Origin: CAVALG01 sp045576295
Lineage (GTDB): Bacteria > Bacillota > Clostridia > Oscillospirales > Acutalibacteraceae
DNA: 64,000 bases
Reading direction: 5' to 3'
Assembly: GCA_045576295.1 (NCBI GenBank)
Contig: JAZNGF010000035.1
Span: forward strand, 1 to 64,000
Of the stretch, positions 1 to 7,825 are shown piece by piece. Under the pieces are notes generated by a model, which did no database searches, had not been told where the DNA came from, and worked only from the letters and a program-made list of their open reading frames with translations. Positions within the stretch are counted from its first letter, which is position 1, and the number at the start of each line of letters is the position of its first letter. Made by a program: the position numbers and the translations under genes.

Positions 1-16
1 TATGATTACATATAAA

Positions 17-54
17 AACAGCCGCAGTTAAAGCTGCGGCTGTTTGATTTAAAA
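17..54 (-). terminator. Intrinsic terminator after rplL
   Basis: On the minus strand a near-perfect hairpin (arms AAACAGCCGCAG and CTGCGGCTGTTT) lies just past the rplL stop and is followed by a T-rich run (TTTTTATATG). It ends the rpmG-to-rplL transcript, so rpoB/rpoC, if next on the chromosome, would need their own promoter or readthrough. Confidence 0.85.
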
Positions 55-71
55 AGTAAGTATCACTTAAA

Positions 72-446
72 TTACTTAAGCTCAACCTTAGCGCCAACTT
101 CTTCAAGTTTAGCTTTGATGCTTTCAGCATCTTCTTTAGAAGCTGCTTCTTTAAGAGTTTTAGGAGCACCATCAACAAGAGCTTTAGCCTCTGCAAGGCC
201 AAGACCTGTGATTTCGCGAACAGCCTTAATAACCTTAATCTTTTCTGCGCCTGCTTCTGTAAGAACAACGTCGAATTCAGTTTTCTCTTCAGCTGCTGCT
301 GCGCCTGCTGCAGGTGCTGCAACTGCAACTGCTGCTGCTGCAGATACGCCGAATTCATCCTCTACTGCCTTTACGAGCTCTGAAAGCTCTAATACTGTAA
401 GAACCTTAATCTCTTCAATGAGAGCTGCAATCTTTTCTGATGCCAT
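72..446 (-). CDS. rplL: 50S ribosomal protein bL12 (L7/L12)
   Basis: Stalk protein of the large ribosomal subunit that recruits and stimulates the translational GTPases. The 124-residue length is normal. An N-terminal dimerisation helix (about residues 1-33) is followed by an Ala-rich flexible hinge (about 34-52), then the C-terminal globular domain with KIKVIKAVREITGLGLAEAK and the family ending KLEEVGAKVELK. It is the last gene of the minus-strand operon, 45 nt after rplJ, with a good ribosome binding site (GGAGGTAAATT) before the ATG. Dosage is probably set by the L10 leader upstream of rplJ, since L10 and L12 form one complex. Confidence 0.97.
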   Translation of the reverse strand: MASEKIAALIEEIKVLTVLELSELVKAVEDEFGVSAAAAVAVAAPAAGAAAAEEKTEFDVVLTEAGAEKIKVIKAVREITGLGLAEAKALVDGAPKTLKEAASKEDAESIKAKLEEVGAKVELK

Positions 447-491
447 TTTAATTTACCTCCAAATATAAATTTAAGTTTTTGTTTTTTTAAA

Positions 492-1007
492 TTATTCTGC
501 TTCTGCGGCTGTTTCGCCGTCTTTATCAACAATTGCTTGAATTGCACGAGCAAATGATGCGATAGGTGCGTTGAACGCATTGCAAACTGTAGCAAGTAAA
601 ACATCCCTTGTGGGGAGCTTTGAAAGGCTTTCTACTGTAGCGAGGTCGATAACCTCGCCATCGAGGAAACCTGATTTAATGGTGAAGTTTTCGTGAGATT
701 CAGCGAACTTACCTAAAATTCTTGCAGCTGCAACGTGATCGTCTGCGCTTACTGCAACAGCAGTTGTTCCTTCTAATACTTCGCCAAGACCTTCAAGTTC
801 AGTGTCGGCAATGGCAAGGCGGAGAAGGGTGTTCTTAGCAACAAAGTAATCAACGCCTGCTTCACGGAGTTCTTTACGGAGAACTGTATCGTCAGCAACC
901 GAGATACCTTTGTAGTCAACAACTACACCGGCAACAGCACCTGCGAATTTCTCTTTAAGAGTAGCAACCTGCTGCTTCTTAGATTCTAAAACCTTTGCAC
1001 TGGGCAT
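492..1007 (-). CDS. rplJ: 50S ribosomal protein uL10
   Basis: Base of the ribosomal stalk: it binds 23S rRNA and carries the L12 dimers. The 171 residues start MPSAKVLESKKQQVATLKEK, with the family's VVVDYKGISVADDTVLRKEL and the C-terminal helix that docks L12. A strong ribosome binding site (CGGAGGTG) precedes the ATG. The gene sits directly behind an L10 leader with an internal terminator-like hairpin and forms the second half of the operon with rplL. The L10(L12)4 complex is known in this phylum to bind its own leader and repress. Confidence 0.97.
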   Translation of the reverse strand: MPSAKVLESKKQQVATLKEKFAGAVAGVVVDYKGISVADDTVLRKELREAGVDYFVAKNTLLRLAIADTELEGLGEVLEGTTAVAVSADDHVAAARILGKFAESHENFTIKSGFLDGEVIDLATVESLSKLPTRDVLLATVCNAFNAPIASFARAIQAIVDKDGETAAEAE

Positions 1008-1021
1008 TTAATTTCACCTCC

Positions 1022-1162
1022 GAAAATAAAACCTGCTCCCAAAAACATGGGAACAGGTTAAACACATAACGGGTTACGTTAAAAAATTTAACATATTCCT
1101 CGGTAGGCCTTAGTTTTAAGCCTTGCGGCACCTACTGTCTTTGGTAGTAATATAATTAGTTT
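1022..1162 (-). ncRNA. Ribosomal protein L10 leader RNA
   Basis: Read on the minus strand, the gap between rplA and rplJ contains the hallmarks of the Rfam L10 leader: ACCAAAGACAGTAGGTGCC, then AAGGCCTACCGAGG closing the same stem, followed by a hairpin with arms AACCTGTTCCCATG and TGGGAGCAGGTT and a T-rich stretch just before the rplJ ribosome binding site. The first part is the L10(L12)4 binding fold; the second works as attenuator. Recognition is from motif memory, not a covariance-model run. Confidence 0.9.
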
Positions 1163-1207
1163 ATCACCTGAAAACAGGTTTGTCAACTAAAAATTTAAAT
1201 AAGCTGA

Positions 1208-1903
1208 TTATGCGCCGAATTTAGCAACATTAATCTTAATGCCAGGGCCCATTGTTGTTGCAACAACGCAAGACTTAATGTACTGACCCTTTGCTGCCGC
1301 AGGCTTAGCCTTAACGATGGCTGTCATAAGAGTATCGAGGTTTTCCTGAAGCTTTTCAGGGCCGAATGATACCTTGCCGATTGGGCAGTGAATAATGTTG
1401 GTTTTGTCAAGACGGTACTCAATCTTACCTGCTTTTGCTTCGGTAACAGCCTTAGCAACATCGGGTGTAACTGTACCTGCCTTGGGGTTAGGCATAAGTC
1501 CGCGAGGACCAAGAACCTTACCAAGACGGCCTACAAGACCCATCATATCAGGTGTTGCGATAACAACGTCGAAATCCATCCAGTTTTCGTTCTGGATTTT
1601 TGCAACGAGGTCTTCAGCGCCAACATAGTCAGCACCTGCAGCCTTTGCAGCTTCAACCTTGTCTTCTTTACAGATAACAAGTGTTCTAACATTTTTACCG
1701 GTTCCGTTCGGGAGAACAACGGCGCCTCTAACCTGCTGGTCAGCGTGGCGTGAGTCAACACCTAAACGAACGTGAATTTCAACGGTTTCGTCGAATTTTG
1801 CGGTTTTTGTTTTAACAGCAAGATCCATTGCTTCAGCAATGTCATACTGTTTGTTTCTTTCAACGAGCTTAGCGCTGTCGTTGTATTTCTTTCCATGTTT
1901 CAT
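1208..1903 (-). CDS. rplA: 50S ribosomal protein uL1
   Basis: L1 stalk protein that helps E-site tRNA leave the ribosome and binds its own mRNA as a repressor in many bacteria. The 231-residue length is standard. Diagnostic stretches include VRLGVDSRHADQQVRGAVVL near the N terminus, DMMGLVGRLGKVLGPRGLMP in domain II, and GPGIKINV near the end. It follows rplK by 58 nt in the minus-strand operon. The intergenic gap holds a GTGGGAGG...CCAC element that may be the L1 recognition site. Confidence 0.97.
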   Translation of the reverse strand: MKHGKKYNDSAKLVERNKQYDIAEAMDLAVKTKTAKFDETVEIHVRLGVDSRHADQQVRGAVVLPNGTGKNVRTLVICKEDKVEAAKAAGADYVGAEDLVAKIQNENWMDFDVVIATPDMMGLVGRLGKVLGPRGLMPNPKAGTVTPDVAKAVTEAKAGKIEYRLDKTNIIHCPIGKVSFGPEKLQENLDTLMTAIVKAKPAAAKGQYIKSCVVATTMGPGIKINVAKFGA

Positions 1904-1920
1904 ACTACAATTCCTCCAAT

Positions 1921-1956
1921 AGAGTGGTTAAATCGGATTTTTCCTCCCACCCTGAG
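1921..1956 (-). promoter_or_regulatory. Possible L1-binding site before rplA
   Basis: On the minus strand this stretch reads CAGGGTGGGAGGAAAAATCC followed by GATTTAACCACTC, so GTGG can pair with CCAC around a purine-rich internal loop. The GTGGGAGG core resembles the 23S rRNA L1 site, and a similar motif lies upstream of rplK. Known autoregulation by L1 in rplK-rplA operons makes this plausible, but the match is short. Confidence 0.4.
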
Positions 1957-1961
1957 CATTA

Positions 1962-2387
1962 TTAATCGACTACTTCGATACCCATGCTTCTTGCTGTGCC
2001 GGCAATCATCGACATTGCTGATTCAACACTTGAAGCGTTAAGGTCGGGCATTTTAGTTTCTGCGATTTTTCTAACTTGCTCACTGGTGATCTTTGCGACC
2101 TTTGTTTTGTTAGGTACGCCTGAACCGCTTTCGATTCCGCAAGCCTTCTTAATAAGAACAGCTGCAGGCGGAGTTTTGGTAACGAAGCTGAATGAACGGT
2201 CGGCATAAACTGTAATAACTACAGGGATGATTAAGCCTGCATCGTTCTTTGTGCGCTCGTTGAACTCTTTTGTGAAAGCCATGATGTTAACACCGTGCTG
2301 ACCGAGAGCCGGACCAACAGGTGGTGCCGGAGTTGCCTTTCCGGCGGGAATTTGCAGTTTGATATAGCCAGTAACTTTCTGAGCCAT
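1962..2387 (-). CDS. rplK: 50S ribosomal protein uL11
   Basis: GTPase-centre protein that binds the 1070 region of 23S rRNA and, with RelA, senses stalled ribosomes. The 141 residues begin MAQKVTGYIKLQIPAGKATP, then PPVGPALGQHGVNIMAFTKE, followed by the C-terminal rRNA-binding domain, where TARSMGIEV closes the protein. All family landmarks are present. A ribosome binding site (GGAGGTGCAA) precedes the ATG. It lies 134 nt downstream of nusG, a gap with hairpins and a GTGGGAGG motif, and upstream of rplA. Confidence 0.97.
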   Translation of the reverse strand: MAQKVTGYIKLQIPAGKATPAPPVGPALGQHGVNIMAFTKEFNERTKNDAGLIIPVVITVYADRSFSFVTKTPPAAVLIKKACGIESGSGVPNKTKVAKITSEQVRKIAETKMPDLNASSVESAMSMIAGTARSMGIEVVD

Positions 2388-2521
2388 TTATTTGCACCTC
2401 CAAAAATATGTGGTAGCAGCATACGTGCTATGCCTGACGGAATGAACGAATGTGTTATTTTCATTCCTCCCACTGATACTGTAAAGGCAGTATCACGGCC
2501 TAACGGCCGGTTTTAATCGAA
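2388..2521 (-). promoter_or_regulatory. nusG-rplK intergenic leader with hairpins
   Basis: This 134-nt gap has, in minus-strand order, a GGCCGTTAGGCC hairpin, a GATACTGCCTTTACAGTATC hairpin, and then CAGTGGGAGGAATGA, which resembles the L1-binding motif also seen before rplA. A GTGG/CCAC pairing with the rplK-proximal sequence is possible. There is no clean T-tract, so it is better read as a translational-control site than as a terminator. Confidence 0.4.
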
Positions 2522-3052
2522 TTAATCGTCGGCAGTTTCGATTTGGTTTAACTCTAATTCAACCTTTGTTTCTCTGCCGAACATTGAAATTGTTACAGAA
2601 ACATTGTTGTCCTGTACGCTCATTTCATCAACAACACCCGTGAAGCCTTCAAGCGGACCGTCGATAATTCTGACAGTGTCGCCAACCTGATAGCTTACCT
2701 CGACAACGCGCTTTTCTACGCCGAGTGCCGCAACCTCCTTTTCGGTAAGGGGGACCGGCTTGGAAGCAGGGCCAACAAAGCCCGTGCAGCCATGGATGTT
2801 CCTGACAACATACCATGAATCGTCGGTTACGATCATCTTAACAAGCACATATCCGGGAAAGATCTTCCTTTCAACTTCGCGCTTTTTATCACCGTTTATT
2901 TCGGTAACGGTTTCGGTTGGAACGCGGATGTCTTGAATTAAATCTTGCATACCGCGGTTTTCAACAACCTTTTCAAGATCGGTCATAACCTTGTTTTCAT
3001 AGCCCGAATAGGTATGAATTACATACCACTTTGCATCACTGTACTCTGACAT
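2522..3052 (-). CDS. nusG: Transcription termination/antitermination factor NusG
   Basis: Binds the RNA polymerase clamp and links transcription to Rho or to the ribosome. The 176-residue length fits. The NGN domain spans about residues 1-115 (AKWYVIHTYSGYENKVMTDL, then FPGYVLVKM). The C-terminal KOW domain has GDTVRIIDGPLEGFTGVVDE. It follows secE by 22 nt, the usual secE-nusG pairing, and leads into rplK. Nothing unusual in the domain itself. Confidence 0.96.
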   Translation of the reverse strand: MSEYSDAKWYVIHTYSGYENKVMTDLEKVVENRGMQDLIQDIRVPTETVTEINGDKKREVERKIFPGYVLVKMIVTDDSWYVVRNIHGCTGFVGPASKPVPLTEKEVAALGVEKRVVEVSYQVGDTVRIIDGPLEGFTGVVDEMSVQDNNVSVTISMFGRETKVELELNQIETADD

Positions 3053-3074
3053 CTTGAGACCTCCTTAGCTTATC

Positions 3075-3767
3075 TTACAGTTTCCAAATAAGGTCAAGAA
3101 GTGAGGATAAGCCAAAGTCAAGAAGCCAAATAAATGCACCAATAATTGCGCATATAATTAATACGACAATTGTGTTTTTAACCACAGACCTGGGGCCGGG
3201 CCAAACGATCTTTTTAATTTCTCCCTTATTATCTTTAAGGAACTTTACAACCTTTTGCACAATTGTAAGCTTTTTCTCACTTGATGCTGAAACCTCTAAA
3301 TAGTTATCAGCAAGAATGAAAACAGCGTTTGCAATTACTGCAAGGAACAAGGCAATAGGAATTAAAATAACGAAGCTCGAATAGGTAACCTCGGTTACAC
3401 CTGTGAGCGGGCGTGTATCAACAAATTTTGTTGCCTTGCTTAAAGCCATAACCAGCATATAAACTGCTGAAATAAGGGTTGCTACAATGTGATACCAACG
3501 AGCAGCCTTAGCCTTTGTAAATGCTAAAGCAGAGGTTATAACAGAAATCGCTGTTAAGATGAAGCACAAAAGAACATCAGACGACTTAGCCATTTCATAG
3601 GTTACATCGTTTACTGTTATTTTGCCGCCAAAAGCGAGTTGTGTACCAACAAGCTCTGCTGTTCCGTTGGAGCTAACAATGGTTGCGAAGCTTAAAAAGA
3701 ACAATACCAGTGCTGCAAGCGAGAAAACTATAGTCAGAATACGTGTGGAATTTTTTAATAATTTCAT
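3075..3767 (-). CDS. secE: SecE with a four-helix N-terminal extension
   Basis: SecE is the essential small subunit that clamps the SecY translocation channel. Only the last ~65 of 230 residues look like SecE: VQKVVKFLKDNKGEIKKIVW, a Pro, then one transmembrane helix. The preceding ~165 residues hold four predicted membrane segments (roughly 7-30, 64-84, 90-110 and 132-152) with a loop containing FVDTRPLTGVTEV. Bacterial SecE usually has one to three helices and 60-130 residues. Start choice is secure: GGAGGAATATAGA precedes the ATG and no other good start lies before the SecE part. The position between rpmG and nusG confirms identity. The function of the extension is unknown. Confidence 0.88.
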   Translation of the reverse strand: MKLLKNSTRILTIVFSLAALVLFFLSFATIVSSNGTAELVGTQLAFGGKITVNDVTYEMAKSSDVLLCFILTAISVITSALAFTKAKAARWYHIVATLISAVYMLVMALSKATKFVDTRPLTGVTEVTYSSFVILIPIALFLAVIANAVFILADNYLEVSASSEKKLTIVQKVVKFLKDNKGEIKKIVWPGPRSVVKNTIVVLIICAIIGAFIWLLDFGLSSLLDLIWKL

Positions 3768-3780
3768 TCTATATTCCTCC

Positions 3781-3930
3781 TTATTTAGTTTCTTTGTGAA
3801 CAGTATGCTTTTTGCAGAACCTGCAGTACTTGTTCATCTCGAGCCTGTCAGGGTCATTCTTCTTGTTCTTCATTGTGTTGTAGTTGCGCTGTTTGCATTC
3901 AGTGCAAGCAAGTGTGATTTTTACTCTCAT
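3781..3930 (-). CDS. rpmG: 50S ribosomal protein bL33
   Basis: A 49-residue ribosomal protein with the zinc-binding form of the family: the Cys pair in TLACTECKQRNY and the pair in RFCKKH. The start is set by the ribosome binding site GGGAGGTGCCGTT directly before ATG at 3930; an in-frame extension further upstream lacks one and overlaps the structured leader. It is the first gene of the operon and is 13 nt from secE, the classical rpmG-secE-nusG arrangement. Confidence 0.94.
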   Translation of the reverse strand: MRVKITLACTECKQRNYNTMKNKKNDPDRLEMNKYCRFCKKHTVHKETK

Positions 3931-4107
3931 AACGGCACCTCCCGTTTTACGGAAATATTTTTGCCCACCACTAAAAAGCGGGCTGGCCTCCCTCGTTTTA
4001 AGCAACCACTGCAAATCGGTAAAAGTTTCACCGAAGCGCGTTTTGCAGGTGGTAATGAACTGCTTAAAAAGCCCTTTTTTGCAAAAGAGCCTCGCAGAGG
4101 TAATAGC
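3931..4107 (-). ncRNA. Structured leader of the rpmG-secE-nusG-rpl operon
   Basis: From the predicted start near 4101 down to rpmG lie about 170 transcribed non-coding nt. On the minus strand a first hairpin (GGCTCTTTT with AAAAAAGGGC, then TTTTT) resembles an attenuator. It is followed by a nested structure at 4000-4066: AAGCA/TGCTT, then ACCACCTGCAAA/TTTGCAGTGGT (one bulge), then TCGGTGAA/TACCGA. The fold is far stronger than needed for a plain 5' UTR. No known family was recognised. Confidence 0.55.
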
Positions 4108-4136
4108 ATTATATCACAGCGCACCAAAAAGGTCAA
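4108..4136 (-). promoter_or_regulatory. Promoter of the rpmG operon
   Basis: On the minus strand TTGACC and TATAAT are separated by exactly 17 nt. This is the only strong sigma-A-like promoter upstream of the seven-gene operon. Confidence 0.85.
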
Positions 4137-4185
4137 GCATTTTTATTTTTAAATTTTCGGCATTAGGCTTAAGGCATTCGATTGT

Positions 4186-4485
4186 TTAAATGCCGTATTT
4201 CTTTAAATCAACGCTACCGTCTTTTTCAAATACTATTCCCTCTTTTTCAAGCAATGCCTTTTGCGAGGCGCCTCCGCCAAAGGCAAAGGCTTCGGCCACA
4301 CGGCCTTCGCGGTTCACAACCCTGTGGCAAGGGATAACCCCTGGCGCCGGATTATTATGAAGCGCATAACCCACCACGCGCGCCCATCGAGGGTTGCCCG
4401 CAAGCAGCGCAACCTGCCCATAGGTTGCCACCTTTCCCTTTGGGATTTTCAAAACAACATCGTATATTTTTTCAAAAACCGTCAT
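4186..4485 (-). CDS. MGMT-family (alkyltransferase-like) protein
   Basis: A 99-residue protein equal to the DNA-binding, active-site domain of O6-methylguanine-DNA methyltransferase without the usual N-terminal domain. It has the helix-turn-helix GKVATYGQVALLAG and the active-site motif PCHRVVNREGRV. The Cys is kept, unlike Atl proteins in which it is Trp or Ala, so methyl transfer is possible, though the enzyme is short. Short MGMT proteins of about 100 residues are common in Clostridia; whether they act as repair enzymes or as lesion sensors is open. It follows tex-direction genes on the minus strand, 63 nt after the Tex stop, and could share its transcript. Confidence 0.8.
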   Translation of the reverse strand: MTVFEKIYDVVLKIPKGKVATYGQVALLAGNPRWARVVGYALHNNPAPGVIPCHRVVNREGRVAEAFAFGGGASQKALLEKEGIVFEKDGSVDLKKYGI

Positions 4486-4548
4486 AACGCACCTCGAAAT
4501 TCAGCCGCTGTATTGCGGCATTTTTGCCGCCAAGGGCAGCTGCAACAA

Positions 4549-6708
4549 TTAATTATCGCCGCGCATTGTAAGGCTTATGCGTTTTTTTGCTTCATCAATC
4601 TCTAAAACTTTAACATTAACCACATCGCCAACCGTTAAAACCTCCGACGGGTGCTTAATAAACCTATTGCATATCTGCGATATATGAACAAGCCCGTCTT
4701 GATGCACGCCTATATCAACAAAAGCGCCGAAATCAATAACATTTCTAACCGTGCCTTTAAGCGTCATTCCGGGTTTTAAGTCGCTTATATCTAAAACATC
4801 ACTTTTAAGCTCGGTGGGCGGCAGTTCATCGCGCACATCCCTGCCCGGTTTCATAAGCTCTGCCACAACATCGCGAAGTGTGAAAACGCCTATTCCGGCT
4901 TCACTTGCAAGTTTTTCTTCGCCAAACGCTAAAACCTCATCTAAAAGGTTTTGAAGTTTGCCGTGCTTTACGTCGTCAATACTGTGCCCGGTGAGCGCCA
5001 AAATCTTTTCGGCCGCAGGGTAGGCCTCGGGGTGAACCGCTGTGTTATCAAGCACATTTTTGCTTTCGCGTATTCTTAAAAAGCCTGCGCACTGCTCAAA
5101 TGCTTTAGGCCCTAACTTTTTAACCTTTTTAAGCTGTGCGCGCGAAGTAAAAGCTCCGTTTTCTTCGCGGTAGGTAACAATATTTTTCGAAACCGCCGCA
5201 TCAACGCCCGAAACTCGGCGAAGTAGTGAGGGCGATGCTGTGTTCAGGTCAACACCCACGCTGTTAACGCAGTCTTCCACAACCGCATTTAGCGCTTCAT
5301 CTAACCTTTTCGGCGGCATATCGTGCTGATATTGGCCAACGCCTATTGATTTCGGGTCGATTTTCACAAGCTCGGCAAGCGGGTCCTGAAGCCGCCTTGC
5401 TATCGACACCGCCGAACGCAGGTTAACATCGAACTGCGGAAATTCCTCGGCCGCAAGCTCACTTGCCGAATAAACCGAAGCACCCGCCTCCGACACAACG
5501 GCATAAGCGGCTTTAAAGCCCTCTTCGCTCACACGGCGGATAAGCTCGGCTGTCATAATTTCAGTTTCTTTTCCTGCGGTTCCGTTGCCCACCGCAATGC
5601 TGCAAACGCCGTGCTTTTTAATTAATGCCGAAAGCAAATTAATGGCCTGCTCTTTTTTGGCTTCACCGTGGGTTGGGTAAACAACGGCCGTGTCGAGTAC
5701 CTTGCCTGTTTCATCAACAACCGCAACCTTGCAACCCATGCGGTAACCCGGGTCGAGCCCCATTGTAACCTTGCCCTTAACAGGAGGCTGCATTAAAAGC
5801 GGCTTTAAGTTAAGCGCGAACTGATCTATCGCACCGTCGGCCGCGACATCGGTTAAGGTTGACCTTATCTCACGTTCGAGCGATGGGAATATAAGGCGGG
5901 TGTAAGCATCGATACACACGTTTTCCATTATTTCTTTCGCGGGGGTTATACCTTTAATATATATGCGTTTGATTACATCTAAGCTTAAATCTTTATCAAG
6001 CTCTACGGCAACCTTTAAAAATTCTTCCTTTTCGCCGCGGTTAAGCGCCAGCACCTGGTAGCCCTTTATTCTTGAAACCGCCGCCGAAAATTCGTAATAA
6101 TTGCTGTAGGGTGAGTCGGCATCGGTTGCCGCTGCCGAACTAATAACACCCTTTTGGTTAAGAAGCGCCCTTAATTTCTTTCTAAGCTCGGCGTCATCAC
6201 TTATTATTTCGGCTATTATATCCTGCGCTCCCTGAAGCGCCTGCTCAACCGATTCAACGCCTAATTCTTCCGAGAGATATTTTTCTGCCTCGGCGGAGGG
6301 GTTGCAGTCTGCCGCCTGGCTCAAAATATATTCAGCCAGCCCCTCAAGCCCCATTTCACGCGCGGCCGACGCTCTTGTTCTGCGCTTCTTTTTATAGGGT
6401 GCGTATAAATCTTCAAGTTCGGTCATGGTGGCTGCAGCGCCAATGGCCGCCTGAAGTTCATCTGTGAGTTTGCCTTGCTCTTCTATACTTTTAAGTATTG
6501 CTTCTCTTCTATCTTCAAGCGCGCGAAGCTGCGCAAGGCGTTTTTCGAGTGTGCGAAGGCTTGTGTCGTCCATTGCGCCGTGCATTTCTTTTCTGTAGCG
6601 CGCTATAAACGGTATTGTGTTGCCTTCATCGATAAGTTTTATAACATTTTCTATGTGTGTTTGCTGTTTGCCGAGTTCCTCGGCCAAAATCTGCGAAATA
6701 CCCTGCAT
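4549..6708 (-). CDS. tex: Tex family RNA-binding transcription accessory protein
   Basis: Tex is a conserved nucleic-acid-binding protein linked to transcription and expression of surface or toxin genes. The 719 residues have the full domain series: N-terminal helical Tex_N (about 1-190), a YqgF/RuvX-like RNase H fold (MGLDPGYRMGCKVAVVDETG, near 325), helix-hairpin-helix repeats (SPSLLRRVSGVDAAVSKNI), and a C-terminal S1 domain (GTVRNVIDFGAFVDIGVHQD). The start at 6708 has GAGGAAC before it; an upstream in-frame ATG at 6777 has no binding site and a poor sequence. Confidence 0.94.
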   Translation of the reverse strand: MQGISQILAEELGKQQTHIENVIKLIDEGNTIPFIARYRKEMHGAMDDTSLRTLEKRLAQLRALEDRREAILKSIEEQGKLTDELQAAIGAAATMTELEDLYAPYKKKRRTRASAAREMGLEGLAEYILSQAADCNPSAEAEKYLSEELGVESVEQALQGAQDIIAEIISDDAELRKKLRALLNQKGVISSAAATDADSPYSNYYEFSAAVSRIKGYQVLALNRGEKEEFLKVAVELDKDLSLDVIKRIYIKGITPAKEIMENVCIDAYTRLIFPSLEREIRSTLTDVAADGAIDQFALNLKPLLMQPPVKGKVTMGLDPGYRMGCKVAVVDETGKVLDTAVVYPTHGEAKKEQAINLLSALIKKHGVCSIAVGNGTAGKETEIMTAELIRRVSEEGFKAAYAVVSEAGASVYSASELAAEEFPQFDVNLRSAVSIARRLQDPLAELVKIDPKSIGVGQYQHDMPPKRLDEALNAVVEDCVNSVGVDLNTASPSLLRRVSGVDAAVSKNIVTYREENGAFTSRAQLKKVKKLGPKAFEQCAGFLRIRESKNVLDNTAVHPEAYPAAEKILALTGHSIDDVKHGKLQNLLDEVLAFGEEKLASEAGIGVFTLRDVVAELMKPGRDVRDELPPTELKSDVLDISDLKPGMTLKGTVRNVIDFGAFVDIGVHQDGLVHISQICNRFIKHPSEVLTVGDVVNVKVLEIDEAKKRISLTMRGDN

Positions 6709-6854
6709 ATATGTTCCTCTTTCTTTTGTTTTGCTTACATTATATATAGGCGCGCACCTTACGCTATTGCGCCGCAAAATTTAAGGTAATTATAACAAAT
6801 TCAGGCTCAAAACACAACCGCCGCTAATAAATTTGTGGTTTATTAAAAAAAGTC

Positions 6855-6883
6855 TTGCAAAATAGTTTTTGCTGTGATATAAT
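6855..6883 (+). promoter_or_regulatory. Promoter of rpsB-tsf
   Basis: TTGCAA and TATAAT with a 17-nt spacer. The predicted start near 6890 gives a leader of about 130 nt before rpsB. Confidence 0.85.
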
Positions 6884-6889
6884 CAAACA

Positions 6890-7019
6890 GCTTAATGGTA
6901 CGCCATACCACCAAGCGAAAAATACACACGCTTCTGCTTGATGTTAACGGGCAGGTGCCGCAAACTGCTTGCGGTCCCCGAACAGGCAGAACGGAGGAAA
7001 AACCGAGGAGGAAAATTTT
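6890..7019 (+). promoter_or_regulatory. rpsB leader with several hairpins
   Basis: The 5' UTR contains GGTACGCCATACC, a CAAGCG...CGCTTCTGCTTG stem and CCGCAAACTGCTTGCGG, followed by a purine-rich stretch with two binding-site-like elements (CGGAGGAAAAA and CGAGGAGGAAAA). S2 autoregulates rpsB-tsf in other bacteria, so a protein-binding leader is plausible. No family assignment is made. Confidence 0.45.
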
Positions 7020-7751
7020 ATGGCAGTAGTATCAATGAAACAGTTGCTCGAAGCAGGCGTTCACTTCGGCCACCAGACAAGACGTTGGAACCCCAAAATG
7101 GCTCCCTACATCTTCACAGAACGCAACGGTATTTACATTATTGACCTTCAGAAAACATCAAAGAAGCTCAACGAAGCTTATGACTTCGTTCGCTCAATCG
7201 CTGCTGAAGGTAAAGAAATCCTTTTTGTAGGAACCAAGAAGCAGGCTCAGGATGCTATCCGCGAAGAAGCTAAAAAATGCTCAATGCCTTACGTTAACGC
7301 ACGTTGGCTCGGCGGTATGCTCACAAACTTCAAAACAATTCAGAGAAGAATTAAGAGATTAGAGCAACTCCACAAAATGGATGAAGACGGCACATTCGAT
7401 ATGCTCCCCAAAAAGGAAGTTATCAAGCTCAACCTCGAAATCGAAAAGCTTGAAAAGTTCTTAGGCGGCATTAAAGATATGAAAGAAATGCCCGGCGCAA
7501 TGTTCATCGTTGACCCGCGCAAGGAAAGAATCGCAGTTATGGAAGCTAAGAAGCTCAACATCCCGATCATCGCTATCTGCGACACCAACTGCGACCCCGA
7601 CGAAATCGACGCTGTTATCCCCGGTAACGACGATGCTATCCGTGCTGTAAACCTTATCACTGCAACAATGGCTGCAGCTGTTATCGAAGGCAAGCAGGGC
7701 GAACAGGTTGAAGCTGAAGAAGCAGAAGCTCAAGAAGCAACCGAAGAATAA
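7020..7751 (+). CDS. rpsB: 30S ribosomal protein uS2
   Basis: Small-subunit protein needed for S1 docking and translation initiation. The 243 residues begin MAVVSMKQLLEAGVHFGHQT and include FVGTKKQAQDAIREEAKKC, the family-typical NARWLGGMLTNFKTI and PIIAICDTNCDPD. The start at 7020 is chosen because GAGGAGGAAAATTTT precedes it, while an in-frame start at 6969 lies within the leader. The tail is acidic and Glu/Ala-rich. Followed by tsf, the universal arrangement. Confidence 0.97.
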   Translation: MAVVSMKQLLEAGVHFGHQTRRWNPKMAPYIFTERNGIYIIDLQKTSKKLNEAYDFVRSIAAEGKEILFVGTKKQAQDAIREEAKKCSMPYVNARWLGGMLTNFKTIQRRIKRLEQLHKMDEDGTFDMLPKKEVIKLNLEIEKLEKFLGGIKDMKEMPGAMFIVDPRKERIAVMEAKKLNIPIIAICDTNCDPDEIDAVIPGNDDAIRAVNLITATMAAAVIEGKQGEQVEAEEAEAQEATEE

Positions 7752-7767
7752 TTAACATTAAACTAAT

Positions 7768-7800
7768 CCCCAATGCTCGCATCTGCGGGCATTTTTGGGG
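7768..7800 (+). terminator. Hairpin between rpsB and tsf
   Basis: CCCCAATGCTCGC pairs with GCGGGCATTTTTGGGG around a short loop. There is no T-tract after it, so it may be a partial terminator or an mRNA stability element that adjusts S2 relative to EF-Ts. Confidence 0.45.
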
Positions 7801-7825
7801 TTAACATTTAAAGGAGGAAATAACA

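Noticed and set aside
115..2516. Long plus-strand open frames opposite the ribosomal protein genes
   Set aside because: They are mirror frames of highly biased genes, lack ribosome binding sites and have no protein-like composition.
3931..4014. N-terminal extension of L33
   Set aside because: The in-frame extension lies in the structured leader and has no ribosome binding site; the family start at 3930 has one.
4186..4485. Alkyltransferase-like (Atl) protein without methyltransferase activity
   Set aside because: The active-site Cys is present in PCHRV; Atl proteins lack it. The activity still needs testing because the protein is short.
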